Of a stretch of DNA of 64,000 nucleotides, positions 23,641-34,848 are shown piece by piece. The DNA comes from Epiperipatus broadwayi (lineage: Eukaryota > Onychophora > Udeonychophora > Euonychophora > Peripatidae). The notes under the pieces were generated by a model that saw only the letters and a program-made list of their open reading frames with translations, made no database searches and was not told where the DNA came from. The stretch spans positions 12,199,423 through 12,263,422 of the forward strand of contig JAQFVV010012405.1 of assembly GCA_028023455.1 (NCBI GenBank), read 5' to 3'. A program made the position numbers and the translations under genes. The stretch's first letter is position 1. The number at the start of each line of letters is the position of its first letter.

Positions 23641-26600
23641 TGTATTTCAACAATTTGTAATGAATTTTGAAAATTAAACTTTAATTTTGTTTACTTTAAA
23701 TAGTTTTCATGTTATAGTGGTTAGTATTCGTTTTAATGGACGATAAAAATAAATGCTAATCATCAAATATATTGTTTTTATTGACTGACTGTTTTAATTA
23801 TAGTCAGATTACTTTTCAAATTTTTGGCTTATAGAATTATATGAATTTTAGAACTATATAAGTGGTTTTCTTAAGAGTCATGTGACTTCCCAGCACTTTA
23901 ATGGCAGATAGAGATTTAGTAGTTTTTTTCAATTAGCATGAGCCGCATTTATTGTCTTTTTAAGTTACTTTGCTGAGGATCGATCCCCAAATGATTAAGT
24001 CTCATTTCTTTCTCTGATGTCCTTTTCTAAACCACGTAGGCAAAAACTATGATCCATTAATTAATATACAGATACTTAAAGTAAAATGTCTGAAAATATA
24101 ATAATTATTGTGCGTCAAGTTTTTAAAAAAAATGCATTTATATTCTTAAAAAATAAAATTTTAATCAATGAAAAAAAAAATTATTTCAAGTAATAAGACT
24201 ATTTATAATAGTTTGTATTATTAACTTTACATAATTAAGTTAACCAAAAAAAAAAAAATTACGGTAATTTTTAAGCTTAAACGTAAAGTTTTATATTAGA
24301 AGAGGATATATTAATGTAATGTTACACTATCCATTTTGTAATTTTTTTTTTTGGTTTATCGGTCATATTTTTTTTTATTAAAAAATAACTAAAACTCTCT
24401 TCATAATTTCATTTTCATTATGATAGAAAGCTTACCTTTCCTACCTATTCAATAAAGATATGAAATCAGTAGTCATCGTTACACATACAGATATGAATAT
24501 TATAATGATAACAATATCACACATTAGGTAACAACAAGACTATTTAATCTGTACATGCATTTTTTTGTATATACACCCTCAAATGACAAACATATAACAA
24601 AGTTTAATAAATAAAAAACAAAACTTTTATACATTGTATTAAAACACATACAATCTACAATAATAAACTATCGCAATTAGAAATATATGACTGCCTGTGT
24701 TTGTAAGGTTTTCTACCTCAAGGCAAGCTGAAGGAACTACACGATAGGGTGTTACAGTCAAGTTTATCATGGTAGTATTTCGCATTGCTCGTGATCTGAA
24801 AGCTTGCTATTAGATAAATAATTATTTGTAACATTCCTTTTATAAATAATTGCAACAAAAACGAGAATATGTTTTTTTTTTTAAAAAAAAAAAAGTATTT
24901 TCAAACGCTGAAAACTAAATTGATTTTGTACTTTCTCCCCTCTAATAATATTCTAAAAAAAGATCTATATTCCTAGCATGTCTATTATTTTAATTATATT
25001 TTGTCTTGTATTATTTTCTGTCTTGATTTTTTTTAAGGTTTTATTACAAATATCTATAATTTATTTTGCCCATATAGGATGATGATGATGATAGTTGTTC
25101 CGATTGATCATACGTTAATAATTAATGATATCAAATTACCTAAGAGAAAGCAATGCTAAAATACTGTTTATTGTGTTAAAAATAATATAGTAATGCTATT
25201 CATATAATTGTCAGGGTCGATATCGATTTAACATCTAATAATAATAACCTTATTTGTTGCAAAATAATAACTGATTTTATAATTAGTTGCTATTTTTCTA
25301 AAATAATATATTTCTTTCCTATATATATATATATTTGTTTAAAATAAATAAGAGAATTTAAGTTTTAATTTATCAAGGAGTAAGTATGCGTAGGTGGTTA
25401 TTAATTAGTTCTATTTAGACTTTAATTTTTTTAATCTAATAACTTTATATGATTTTTATTACTATTAAGCATCTTTTTAAAATTATACATAGGCTTTTTT
25501 TTTTCTCGTTCTTATTTAGCAAAGTACTTTTTTATTATTTAAAATATTTTAAAATAAATTTTATAAAATAAAAGTTACTATTATTTCAAAAAAGTTTGCA
25601 AAATAGCACGAAACCATGGAAAATGCAATTGATAATTGCAAAAATATTTCGTGTTTATTTATTGAGGACGGTTTTGTATGTAATAAACATATAATGCTTC
25701 GATTGTGTCTCACACCGAGAATATCTCAATAAAATGTAAAAAGTACATAAATACAATATTTGATTACTTTAAATATTGTTCTATGATTTTTTAAATTTTA
25801 TTTCTTTGAATAAATTAGTGTTTAAAATAATCGCGCTCATATGATATAGTTTATCATGGCAGTAGGGCGTTGTGCGGCGAAATTTATGACAATCTTAACT
25901 ACTGAAAAATCTTATATATTTTTCTAACTGCGATTTAAATGTTCAATTATCATATATTTATTTATACTTAATTCTAACTTTAAAATTAATCTCAATGTAA
26001 AAAAAAAAAAAAAGAATATTTATTATTCTTTTAAAGTAATGATATACTTATTAAAGTTTGATTTCATAAAACTCTAAAGTACGAATGTATATATCGTGTC
26101 TAATATATATACACATTTTAATATTTTTTCAAATTTTATAACTCGCAAATTATTAATAAAAATATTTGTCTTTAAATACGTATAAGTATTGAACTGTACT
26201 TAATTATAACAACTAGAATTAAAAAGAGAATATAAGAAATAAATAGTATAACATTCAAAATCAAATATTTAAAAATACAAAACCACGCCATCATTAAATT
26301 AATGCAAACGCCTACACTGCAAAGTCTTATAGACATATTTATTTATTTATCTGTGTGAGCGCATATATATAATATTGTAAAATATGCTTTCTAATTGACC
26401 ATTGTTCAATAACTGTTATAGTAATTAGTTTATATTTTATTCTAGATATCTTGAGTGTTTAACTGTGTTTATAATTACAACATGTACAGATATTACTGAT
26501 GTAAAGTCCTATGTGTTTAGAATAGGGGCAGAATAACAAATACCAGAGTTAAGGTTTCTGGATCGAAGCTCAAACTATTACTTCCGGTACTCAATCGTTC

Positions 26601-28536
26601 TTTAATCTTCGAAGCAATTAGTCTTTCGATTATAATATATATTGACATAAAAAAAGGCTTATTACAGATAGTAAGATAGTTCTCAATCACCACATAAATT
26701 ATATTAATGAGACGGCAGATAAGCAATGATTCACGTATGCCACTGATCACAGTTAATTATATCGCATGATTTGTATTATCCCATTACATAAATAACTTAA
26801 TATATTTTCGAATACAGAATTTAATATATATATATATTGAATTAATAATTTAAAAAAAACTGAAAATTCTTTTTATAATTTATATAGTAAACTTAATTAA
26901 TATGATTAATTTTAGTTTTATTTTATTTTTTTCCGGATTCTTTAATTATTATAAGTTTTATTATTTGTATTTAGAAATGCTTAGTCTAAAACTATAATTG
27001 TCATGAATTATTTTTACAAATATTGTTGAAGAGAAATCTTTTCTTGCTAAACATAATTGAACTTATTGAAAAGAAAATCAAGATTTCTTAAATATAAACT
27101 GTATTTTCACTAACGTTTTAAGCAAACCAAAATATAAATTCTTTTCATCTTAATATTGTGTCTGGGAAAACATTCTCTCTTTAGAAAATATATGGTAATT
27201 AAAGTATTATAAGAATATATTGTCGGACATGTCATTAAGTCACGCACCTTTGAATGTCTGAAGTGTCCACTCATATAGATCACGAGGTCAATTCGATCAC
27301 GTGATATTTTTCTCGGGTTAATCTCTCATCCTAGGATTATCATTAGCTGTGCTCTTATTCTATATGCTCTATACACGTCATGGAGAGTTTTGGACTATAA
27401 TTGCTTAAGCCTGTTCAGAAAAGGAGGGAGGGAGAATTCAGGAAAACTGCATGAATTAATGAAATCTGACAGGTCAAATGGCCTCGAAACGTGAGCCTCG
27501 GGAAAATGTTGCTTTGAATAAAAACGAAGCAAGAAGTAAAGCTAATAGTTATACATGTGTACAATCCTTTGTCGAAATATAGTGTAATCAATGTTAGAAA
27601 AATTAGACAGTAACGCATTAAAATTTGCTAGCCAATTTTGTCGGGAATAGCCTTGAGATATAAAGCATTTTACACAATAGTTTGCTAAGTACTTAAATAT
27701 ATGCGAAGCTATTTTTGAAATCTTTTCTTTTAGACAAAAAAAGTGAGAATGAAAGAAATAAATGTTTTTCTCTTATCCTTGAAAAAGATGGGAAAATTTT
27801 TAACTTTTTTTTTACATAGGTGAGTGCCATATTTTTACTATGCGCGCAATTCTTTTATTTACCTAACTTTGAAGTATCAAGTATTAAATCGCTTTAATTC
27901 ACCCAAGAATACAGAGAATTAATGAAAATAATAAAAAATATATAAATATTTAAACAAACTCACCACTCACTTATTTCTTCTTATGTATATACTGTGTGTG
28001 TGTATATATATATGCAAATAAATCTGTCCCTTAAGCCGCCTGCTATATCTACTATCTGAATTCAAATATGAGCCAAGTATACTTAAGAAAAAGAATAACA
28101 GAATTAGAATTTTTATTTCAGGTAGGCAAATTTTATAGCTCACCTAGATAACAATCCAATGTTGGTCAATATACAGATATCTAATTATTTTTAGAATGAT
28201 ACGTGCTTGAAATCTCATTATTTGGTTAATGTGATAAGTATTGTTTTTAAAGGGCAATGTGAAAGGTCCCAACCCTAATGAAATATTTTAATGTTGTTTA
28301 CATTTTACATCTGCCTTCTTCCATGTATAATTACTTTTCATCTTTATACTACATACTTTGTATCGGAAGGTAGGAGAAAAGTTAATAATTACTGACTGTA
28401 AAAATGTTGAAGCATCGGAAGCAAAAATGGCTAACAGTTTGTTGGCTGTATTCCAACGCAGACATTGAGATGAGAAATATGCTTTGTAATCATACACTGG
28501 ATTATTTTTATTATCCAGTTCAATTATCGTTAATTG
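23641..28536. other. Mostly unassigned DNA, low repeat content
   Basis: This is the longest stretch without recognisable mobile elements. It holds several short poly(A)/poly(T) runs, some CpG-containing blocks (24700-24800, 25830-25880, 27230-27560) and a few short open frames. No exon can be supported. The 27230-27560 block ends in a hairpin-GAAAC motif like those of the PLEs. Confidence 0.4.
25616..25732 (+). CDS. Short ORF with strong Kozak context (speculative)
   Basis: ATG at 25616 lies in ACCATGG, an ideal animal initiation context. The frame encodes 38 residues (MENAIDNCKNISCLFIED...) and ends in TAA at 25730, overlapping an AATAAA hexamer at 25728-25733. No promoter or homology is visible. 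A chance occurrence is quite possible. Confidence 0.12.
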   Translation: MENAIDNCKNISCLFIEDGFVCNKHIMLRLCLTPRISQ

Positions 28537-28765
28537 TTTTTTTTTTTTAAAAATCAAACTTTATTGCAAACTTTCCAAATACGTTCAATTGTTACTTAAT
28601 AACACATAGGTTTGTACAAAACAGAATGTTTTCGTAATATTATTCTTTTTAGGTGTTTCTAGCCTGATCAGTGACAGTATGAACATGGGTTTTGAACTAG
28701 TGATCTTTTACATTTATAAACATTGAATTTAAAATGACAGCTAAACATATAGGCTACTTTTTCAA
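28537..28765 (-). mobile_element. tRNA-like SINE with PLE-2-type 3' tail
   Basis: On the minus strand: GTAGCCTATATGTTTAGC (degenerate A-box region), ACTAGTTCAAAACCCATG (B-box-like), TACTGTCACTGATCAGGCTA, AACACCTAAAAAGAATAATA, TTACGAAAACATTC, then AATAAAG and a 12-base A tail (T-run at 28537-28548). The same order and text occur in the 3' untranslated regions of PLE-2 at 44.68-44.84 and 48.12-48.30 kb. No endonuclease frame lies upstream, so this looks like a separate short retroposon using the PLE tail. Confidence 0.6.
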
Positions 28766-29150
28766 AATGTTGAATAGAGCTTTTTATAAAATTTAGTATT
28801 CTTGAATGTAAAGGCCAATAGTTTGAACTCTGAGCTAGTAATATCATTTGCAAATATTTTTGTTTTAACAATTAATGTTTCATGATTGATTACATTTAAA
28901 TATGTATTTTTTAGGTAAAATGTAAAATTTAATATTCACATATAACTCAGACCTCAAAATTCTGATCTCCATTTAACAAGTTACATGAAATGGTATTTTA
29001 TCATAATGGTGTAATTACTTCTTCACTCTGTGTGGATTGTCTTGATGGTAAAGTTCCAAACTCTGGAGGTTCATTGATCATGATGCATGGTTGGTTCTAT
29101 TATTTCCAGTGCTTATGAGCTCATGAAAAACAAAATATTTGCTGTTGATG
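28766..29150. other. Unassigned A+T-rich DNA
   Basis: Nothing recognised. Confidence 0.4.
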
Positions 29151-29554
29151 CCTCTTCTTCTTCTGCTTCTTCTTCTTTTCTTCTTCTTCTTCTTCTTCTT
29201 CTTCTTCTTCTTCTTCTTCTTCTTCTTCTTCTTCTTCTTCTTCTTCTTCTTCTTCTTCTTCTTCTTCTTCTTCTTCTTCTTCTTCTTCTTCTTCTTCTTC
29301 TTCTTCTTCTTCTTCTTCTTCTTCTTCTTCTTCTTCTTCTTCTTCTTCTTCTTCTTCTTCTTCTTCTTCTTCTTCTTCTTCTTCTTCTTCTTCTTCTTCT
29401 TCTTCTTCTTCTTCTTCTTCTTCTTCTTCTTCTTCTTCTTCTTCTTCTTCTTCTTCTTCTTCTTCTTCTTCTTCTTCTTCTTCTTCTTCTTCTTCTTCTT
29501 CTTCTTCTTCTTCTTCTTCTTCTTCTTCTTCTTCTTCTTCTTCTTCTTCTTCTT

Positions 29555-29623
<69 letters not shown>

Positions 29624-29656
29624 GTTATTATTGTTGTTATTGTTGTTGTTGTTGTT
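29151..29656. repeat. (TTC)n array running into (TTA)n and (TTG)n
   Basis: About 430 bases of TTC (GAA on the other strand), essentially pure from about 29180 to 29583, then TTA and TTG units to 29656. The poly-Leu and poly-Phe open frames are repeat artefacts. Confidence 0.98.
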
Positions 29657-30119
29657 TTAAAAATGAACTTTAGTGAACCAAAGAAATTTTACATGGTTGC
29701 ATTTGCATATACATCCTTGGTTATACAGGGCAATCAATTGATTTGACTGAATGGGTTGATGTACATGATTACATAGGTCAAGGGAGGGGGGATTACAATT
29801 TTGATAATAGGTATATAATTAGATATTTTAATCTTAGTGTTAAATTTTGATTACATTGATTTTTATTAGTTGCACATTTGCATAATTTAAATGAAAATCT
29901 TAATATTAGTTTTAATAAGTACATCTAAGAAATATAAGTCAGGATTGATCAATTGTATCAATTTTTGTTTTTCCTTGTTTAAAGTATAATTCTGTACTTG
30001 GTAATTAAAACGTGTATTCATTTATCTATCTATAGCATTGGTTGTTGCTTTACATATGGATTTACTCTGATTTTATCCCTATTTTTTATTAGGGTTAATT
30101 TGTTTTGGAAGGTGGATGG
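29657..30119. other. Unassigned A+T-rich DNA
   Basis: Nothing recognised apart from a GGGAGGGGGG run near 29783. Confidence 0.4.
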
Positions 30120-31475
30120 ATGCTTTCTGGTGTTGTTACTTATCATAAAAGTACATTTTGTGCACCAGAAGGCTATTTGCCTTGATATATGCTAATGATT
30201 TCTTTGATTGTCATATTCAGTTGCTGGTATGTATTACACATTTTTCTTACTTTCTCTAATGCTATGCATTGGTAGATCAGATGTTGTAGTGTTTTTCTGC
30301 ATGGTGACAGATCCCACAAAATGGGTGTATTGTGCTATACATTTTTTGTGGTAGAAAAAATAGATTGTTGGCATCATATACAGATTGTTTATTCATAGCA
30401 CTGGGGGGAGAGTCATTATTAATTTGTTCCTGGTGTATATGTGCGTAAATTTCCCAGTAGTTGTATTTGTTTGCGTATTACTTGGGTATTTTGTGTGTTG
30501 TTCAATATTGGTATATGATTCATATGTATAAATGTTTGGAAGTGGCCTGTCTATTGGAGTAATTTGTATTAAGCATTTCAATTTTGGGAATCCTCTATTA
30601 TAGTGACTACCAGGTTTCTTAGTTTTTGTATATTAAAGGTGTCTATATCATGTAGTTCCAAACCATTTTTACAAGGAGTTGATTAAGCTGTTTGATTGAT
30701 ATTGCAACCGTTTTTGAACCATAAAAGTTGTTTGCAGATAGATTTGATTTTTGATTTGAATACCTGTGAAATGTATATGATTGGTAGGTAGTATATAATA
30801 TTTGTTATGATAAGTTGGTTTATCAGTTGTACATTTGAGTATATTGAATGATAGGTTTTTGATAATGAATTGATGATTTGTTGAGGTTCATCTTTTATTC
30901 TATTCTGTATGTGACATCTCATACCTGTAATTCCTAGATGAAATGGGAATCCTAGAAATGCACTTGGTTTTGCTTGGTATACATTTGTACATGGTTTGCT
31001 AGTGAATAGTGACCAAGCATTAATCTTTTGCATTGAATTTTAGCATGTATCGATTTGTGTATTCTTGAAGTATTTTTTGCAATTCAGGTATTTGCTTTTT
31101 TGAGGACAGGAACAGTGTCACATCATACGTGTATGTTATGCATGCTATGCATTGTATGGTACCAGGTATCTGTATTCTGGTGAAAGTTCGTTGTATTTTT
31201 TGTAGTAGGAGGTTAAGATATAATATAAATAGTAATGAGCTGAGTGGTGATCCCTGCAATATATATTGTGTGGGAACAAAAGATGATGAGTTTCTTCCGT
31301 TGAGTGTTATATGGATTTCCTGGTTTAGGAGCAGATTTGCTATTAAGTATAATTGAGTTTTTGGTATTGTAGTGTTTTCCAGCATATCCATAAGTGTAGG
31401 GATGTCTATTGAGTCAAATGCTCCTTCAATATTGAGTTGGACTGCTACTGGTCCATTTTTTTTCTTACTGAATTT
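30120..31475 (-). pseudogene. LINE-A reverse transcriptase to C terminus, minus strand
   Basis: On the minus strand the RT palm reads VQLNIEGAFDSIDIPTLMDM (motif A) from the (ATT)n edge. Then follow ILQGSPLSSLLFILYLN (motif B, about 31227-31262) and CITYTYDVTLFLSSKKQ (motif C with the usual A/DD changed to YD, about 31122-31140). After a frameshift near 31025 the thumb reads FLGFPFHLGITGMR ... QLINQLIITNIIYYLPIIYI ... LLWFKNG. Then come IQITPIDRPLP and the cysteine/histidine cluster HPFCGICHHAE near 30304-30330. The RT active site is damaged and the 5' end is lost at the (ATT)n array. LINE RT would copy its RNA at the nick made by the endonuclease. Confidence 0.8.
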
Positions 31476-31479
31476 AGAA

Positions 31480-31800
<321 letters not shown>

Positions 31801-32700
31801 ATTTCAAAGCAAAACTTTATTGAGTCTAAAAGTTTACAGAATCACACCAATCATTCATTGATTTCTGTTACAGTTGTCAATACTAGTAATTGCAAAACAA
31901 ATCAACAACTATGCAAGGAGATCGATTGAAATAATTTTTCATTACATAAGTCTTTATCATTGAGGTAAACAGAGGACAATTAAATTTCTTTTCTTTTCCA
32001 CTCCATTACCATAAAAATGTTTCCAGACTTACAGTGTGTGATTAATATAACACCCACAGATAGACCACTCCCTTCATATGGATATCTGTCCATACTGACT
32101 GAAAAAGTCAAGCCAGTATATAACCAAATGTCACTCAATAATGACAACAAGTATAGATATGGGAACATTTATAATATCCTAAATCCAAACCATACACCTC
32201 ATCTATACCCATCAGTTCTTGGGATAGACAACAGGCAACTACTGCATCAATTCAGAAAATGGTCACTAGAACTAAAATTATTCGATTTTCTGCTTAAGTT
32301 TAATCTAAATGCTCTACCCATAACACATTTCCTTAGATTTTATAGATTCTATACAAATATAGACCCCCTTTGTGGACTATGTCATAGAGAAGAAAAGACA
32401 GATTTACTTTCTTCATTACTGAATTGACTGGAAACAATATATCACATGTTTATCATATACAGACAGGCTAATGTGTCAATCGGTGAAATAATAAATTTTA
32501 AAAAGGCAACAACCCTGCCATTTGTGCCACAACATCCAGTTTATATCCCTACTAATTCACCAGATGCACTTTTGCTCTTGCTAATAAGTCTCGACACTAC
32601 CCAACAGCATACTTAATAAAACTAGAATTGTTCAGAAAAAGAGACAGCATCTTAGCCCAACCAGAGGTGGTTGCAGCCACGGGGTCACACTTGAAACCAA
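31801..32700 (+). pseudogene. LINE-A C-terminal region, plus strand
   Basis: The frame at 32017-32427 reads INITPTDRPLPSYGYLS (compare IQITPIDRPLP in the 30-kb copy), then VLGIDNRQLLHQFRKWSLEL and IDPLCGLCHREEK, the zinc-cluster signature. After a stop, text such as LETIYHMFI and DALLLLLISLDTTQQHT continues to about 32640. Only the region after RT is present. Confidence 0.75.
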
Positions 32701-33423
32701 TATCCAGTTTATGAAATATAAGTACAATATGATAGATTGTGACACCTTCAATATCATCAATTTTCAACATTAAAACAAAGCAGTGATATGCAAACATAAA
32801 CTGAACTAAATAGAAAACCAGACTCTAAAAGAAACAAAGTATTATTATTATTTACAATTTTAATTAAATTAGTTGATTATTGAGGTATAAAATTTGACAG
32901 ATTTATTGCATGGAAGTGATGAATCTGCCATTTATGCAACCAAAAAAGAGCACATTTTATTTAAAGATGCTTATTAAGTTTTTAAAAATAAGATGGTGTG
33001 ATCGTTCACTATTTACTACAGCTATCTGAATGTAATGTATTCTCTAGAGACTGTATTGCCTAAAAAATATTTTGTTTTCTTAAGTATGGTTTCTGTGGAA
33101 AATACAGATTTCCTACATGCTATAAATTATCTGAAGAGAACTCTGGACTTATATCGGTTTTATTGTCATTGAAAAATTGATTTTTAACTATTTGTTTTTT
33201 TTATTTTTACTTTATCATTTTGTAACGAATGACAGAGATCACACACACATATGCACAGATATATCCTTAAAGCAATTAAAAGCTTAATAAGTGTCCCATT
33301 CTATTATTTGCATTTATTGATACATGAGTATTGTTTATCGTCATTTTTATGGGTGATGTACTTCTAATTAAATGTCATATGCATTGCTATATACAAAAAT
33401 AATTTACTGAAATAAATATCCAA
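32701..33423. other. Unassigned A+T-rich DNA
   Basis: Nothing recognised. A (TA)n-free TGTAACGAATGACAGAG at about 33221 resembles the local LTR starts, but has no partner end. Confidence 0.35.
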
Positions 33424-33560
33424 ATAACAAATCATCTCCAACATTAATAATTTTTTCTCTACACCCTCTGTGAATAAATATATTAGAGATGCTCACCCTA
33501 ATGTATTTATTCACAGTGGGTGTAGCTGAAAATTGTTTAACATTGGAGGTGACTTGTTAT
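33424..33560. repeat. Hairpin (MITE-like) inverted repeat
   Basis: Arms of about 64 bases (ATAACAAATCATCTCCAACA ... and the reverse complement of ... TAACATTGGAGGTGACTTGT) enclose a loop of about 10 bases. CTACACCCTCTGTGAATAAA pairs with TTTATTCACAGTGGGTGTAG almost perfectly. Confidence 0.85.
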
Positions 33561-33949
33561 AAGCTATATGTACTTAATATTTACATTAATAAAAGTGACT
33601 TTTCATTAACATAATGAGATTATTAAAAGTGAGTCACTGTCTGTGCCCTTGAAATATTTAGTACCAATTTCAAATAGAATTAAACTATATTTAAACAGGC
33701 TATTATATAAATTTCACTCTCTATTACCAGCATTATCAATAGATGTGGCAGATTGATTAGATTCTGAAACAAAATATTCTTTTAGTTCTACCACCCAACC
33801 TTCTTATGAAGTTTTGAGTAGTAAAGCCATTTTATTCTTTATTTATTTTAATTTTAAACCATTATTTTATATATATGTTGATGTATTATTGTGTGAATTT
33901 GTTTATAAATAGATTTTATAAATGTTAATTCCATTTAAATGATATATAT
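33561..33949. other. Unassigned A+T-rich DNA
   Basis: Nothing recognised. Confidence 0.4.
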
Positions 33950-34374
33950 ATATTGTAACCAGTTGAGTTACATCACACACACTAATATAGTGTATGTGCA
34001 TATATATATATACCTAAAATAAAGGAAAAGTAGAAATAAACATAGAATAAATTTTTGTAGATATTTTTCTATATTTTCTAAAATAAAATAATAACAAGTA
34101 AAGGGTTAAATAACTCTGGGTTTAAAATAAAATTTCATTATGAAATTAATATTTTAAAAAGGTCTGAATAAACATAAATATTGCATTATTATTAATTATT
34201 ACTCTGATTTTGAAATTTAAAAACACCCTGTTTTGGAATTTTAATTAATTAAACAAAATTTTTATCTATTGGAAATCCCCTGAGTAAAAACATGTATATG
34301 TTTACAAAGGGATTAGTGAGATAAAAATAAAAACTCTATTTTTAATCAAGTGTTGTTAACACCTAAAATGAGGT

Positions 34375-34403
34375 TATAAAAGACTGATAAAAATATATCA
34401 GTT
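34375..34403 (+). promoter_or_regulatory. TATA box plus initiator inside solo LTR X
   Basis: TATAAAAG at 34375-34382 is followed by TCAGTT at 34398, an arthropod/invertebrate-type initiator whose A at 34400 is 25 bases from the T of TATA. This is the expected spacing for an RNA polymerase II core promoter and common in LTRs. Confidence 0.5.
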
Positions 34404-34647
34404 AGTTTTTGCTGGTAGTTTGTAAGAGTTGACCAGAGGAGTCTGGTTGTAGTATTTTAAGCCGGCCACTGCATAGTCTGGATAATAATTTTTATAAGAA
34501 CTGTCAGCTGAAAATTGGTTTCAATATTTTACTGCAACTCGATGAAGTGCAGCAGTTGGTTTTAGCTGACCAGAGAATTTGCAGAATGGCTACCATAGGT
34601 TGGTGTAGTTGAAGGCAAGATAATAGACTGTTTTCCTTAGTAGGAGT

Positions 34648-34848
34648 TTGAATTCACATGGAGTAAATGATCCACTTGTTTGTGCTGTAATTCATAGCCT
34701 TAAAAATGGAAAGGACAGCTGCTTGTCTACACGGACGGGAGACCAATTATGGACCAACATTATAGATGGATTATACTCTGAACTGATGATGACATTTTCT
34801 CGGATTGACAATAAACCAGCTTGCCCAAGAGGAATACCAGCTGAATAA
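34648..34848 (+). CDS. Open frame in the leader of solo LTR X (unrecognised)
   Basis: A 66-codon frame (MNSHGVNDPLVCAVIHSLKN ... ending CPRGIPAE) lies downstream of the TATA/initiator and before the GTAAGT at 34924. Its start codon in the track position is TTG. Composition is more protein-like than other local frames, but no domain is recognised. It may be chance. Confidence 0.15.
   Translation: MNSHGVNDPLVCAVIHSLKNGKDSCLSTRTGDQLWTNIIDGLYSELMMTFSRIDNKPACPRGIPAE

Noticed and set aside
26517-26750. 77-residue minus-strand frame in the repeat-poor region
   Set aside because: Composition is acceptable, but there is no homology, start context or splice-site support.
28288-28557. 89-residue minus-strand frame next to the SINE
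   Set aside because: Starts inside the SINE A tail; no domain recognised.
29087-29746. Long open frames of poly-Leu/Ile and poly-Phe
   Set aside because: They are translations of the (TTC)n/(TTA)n array in different phases, not genes.
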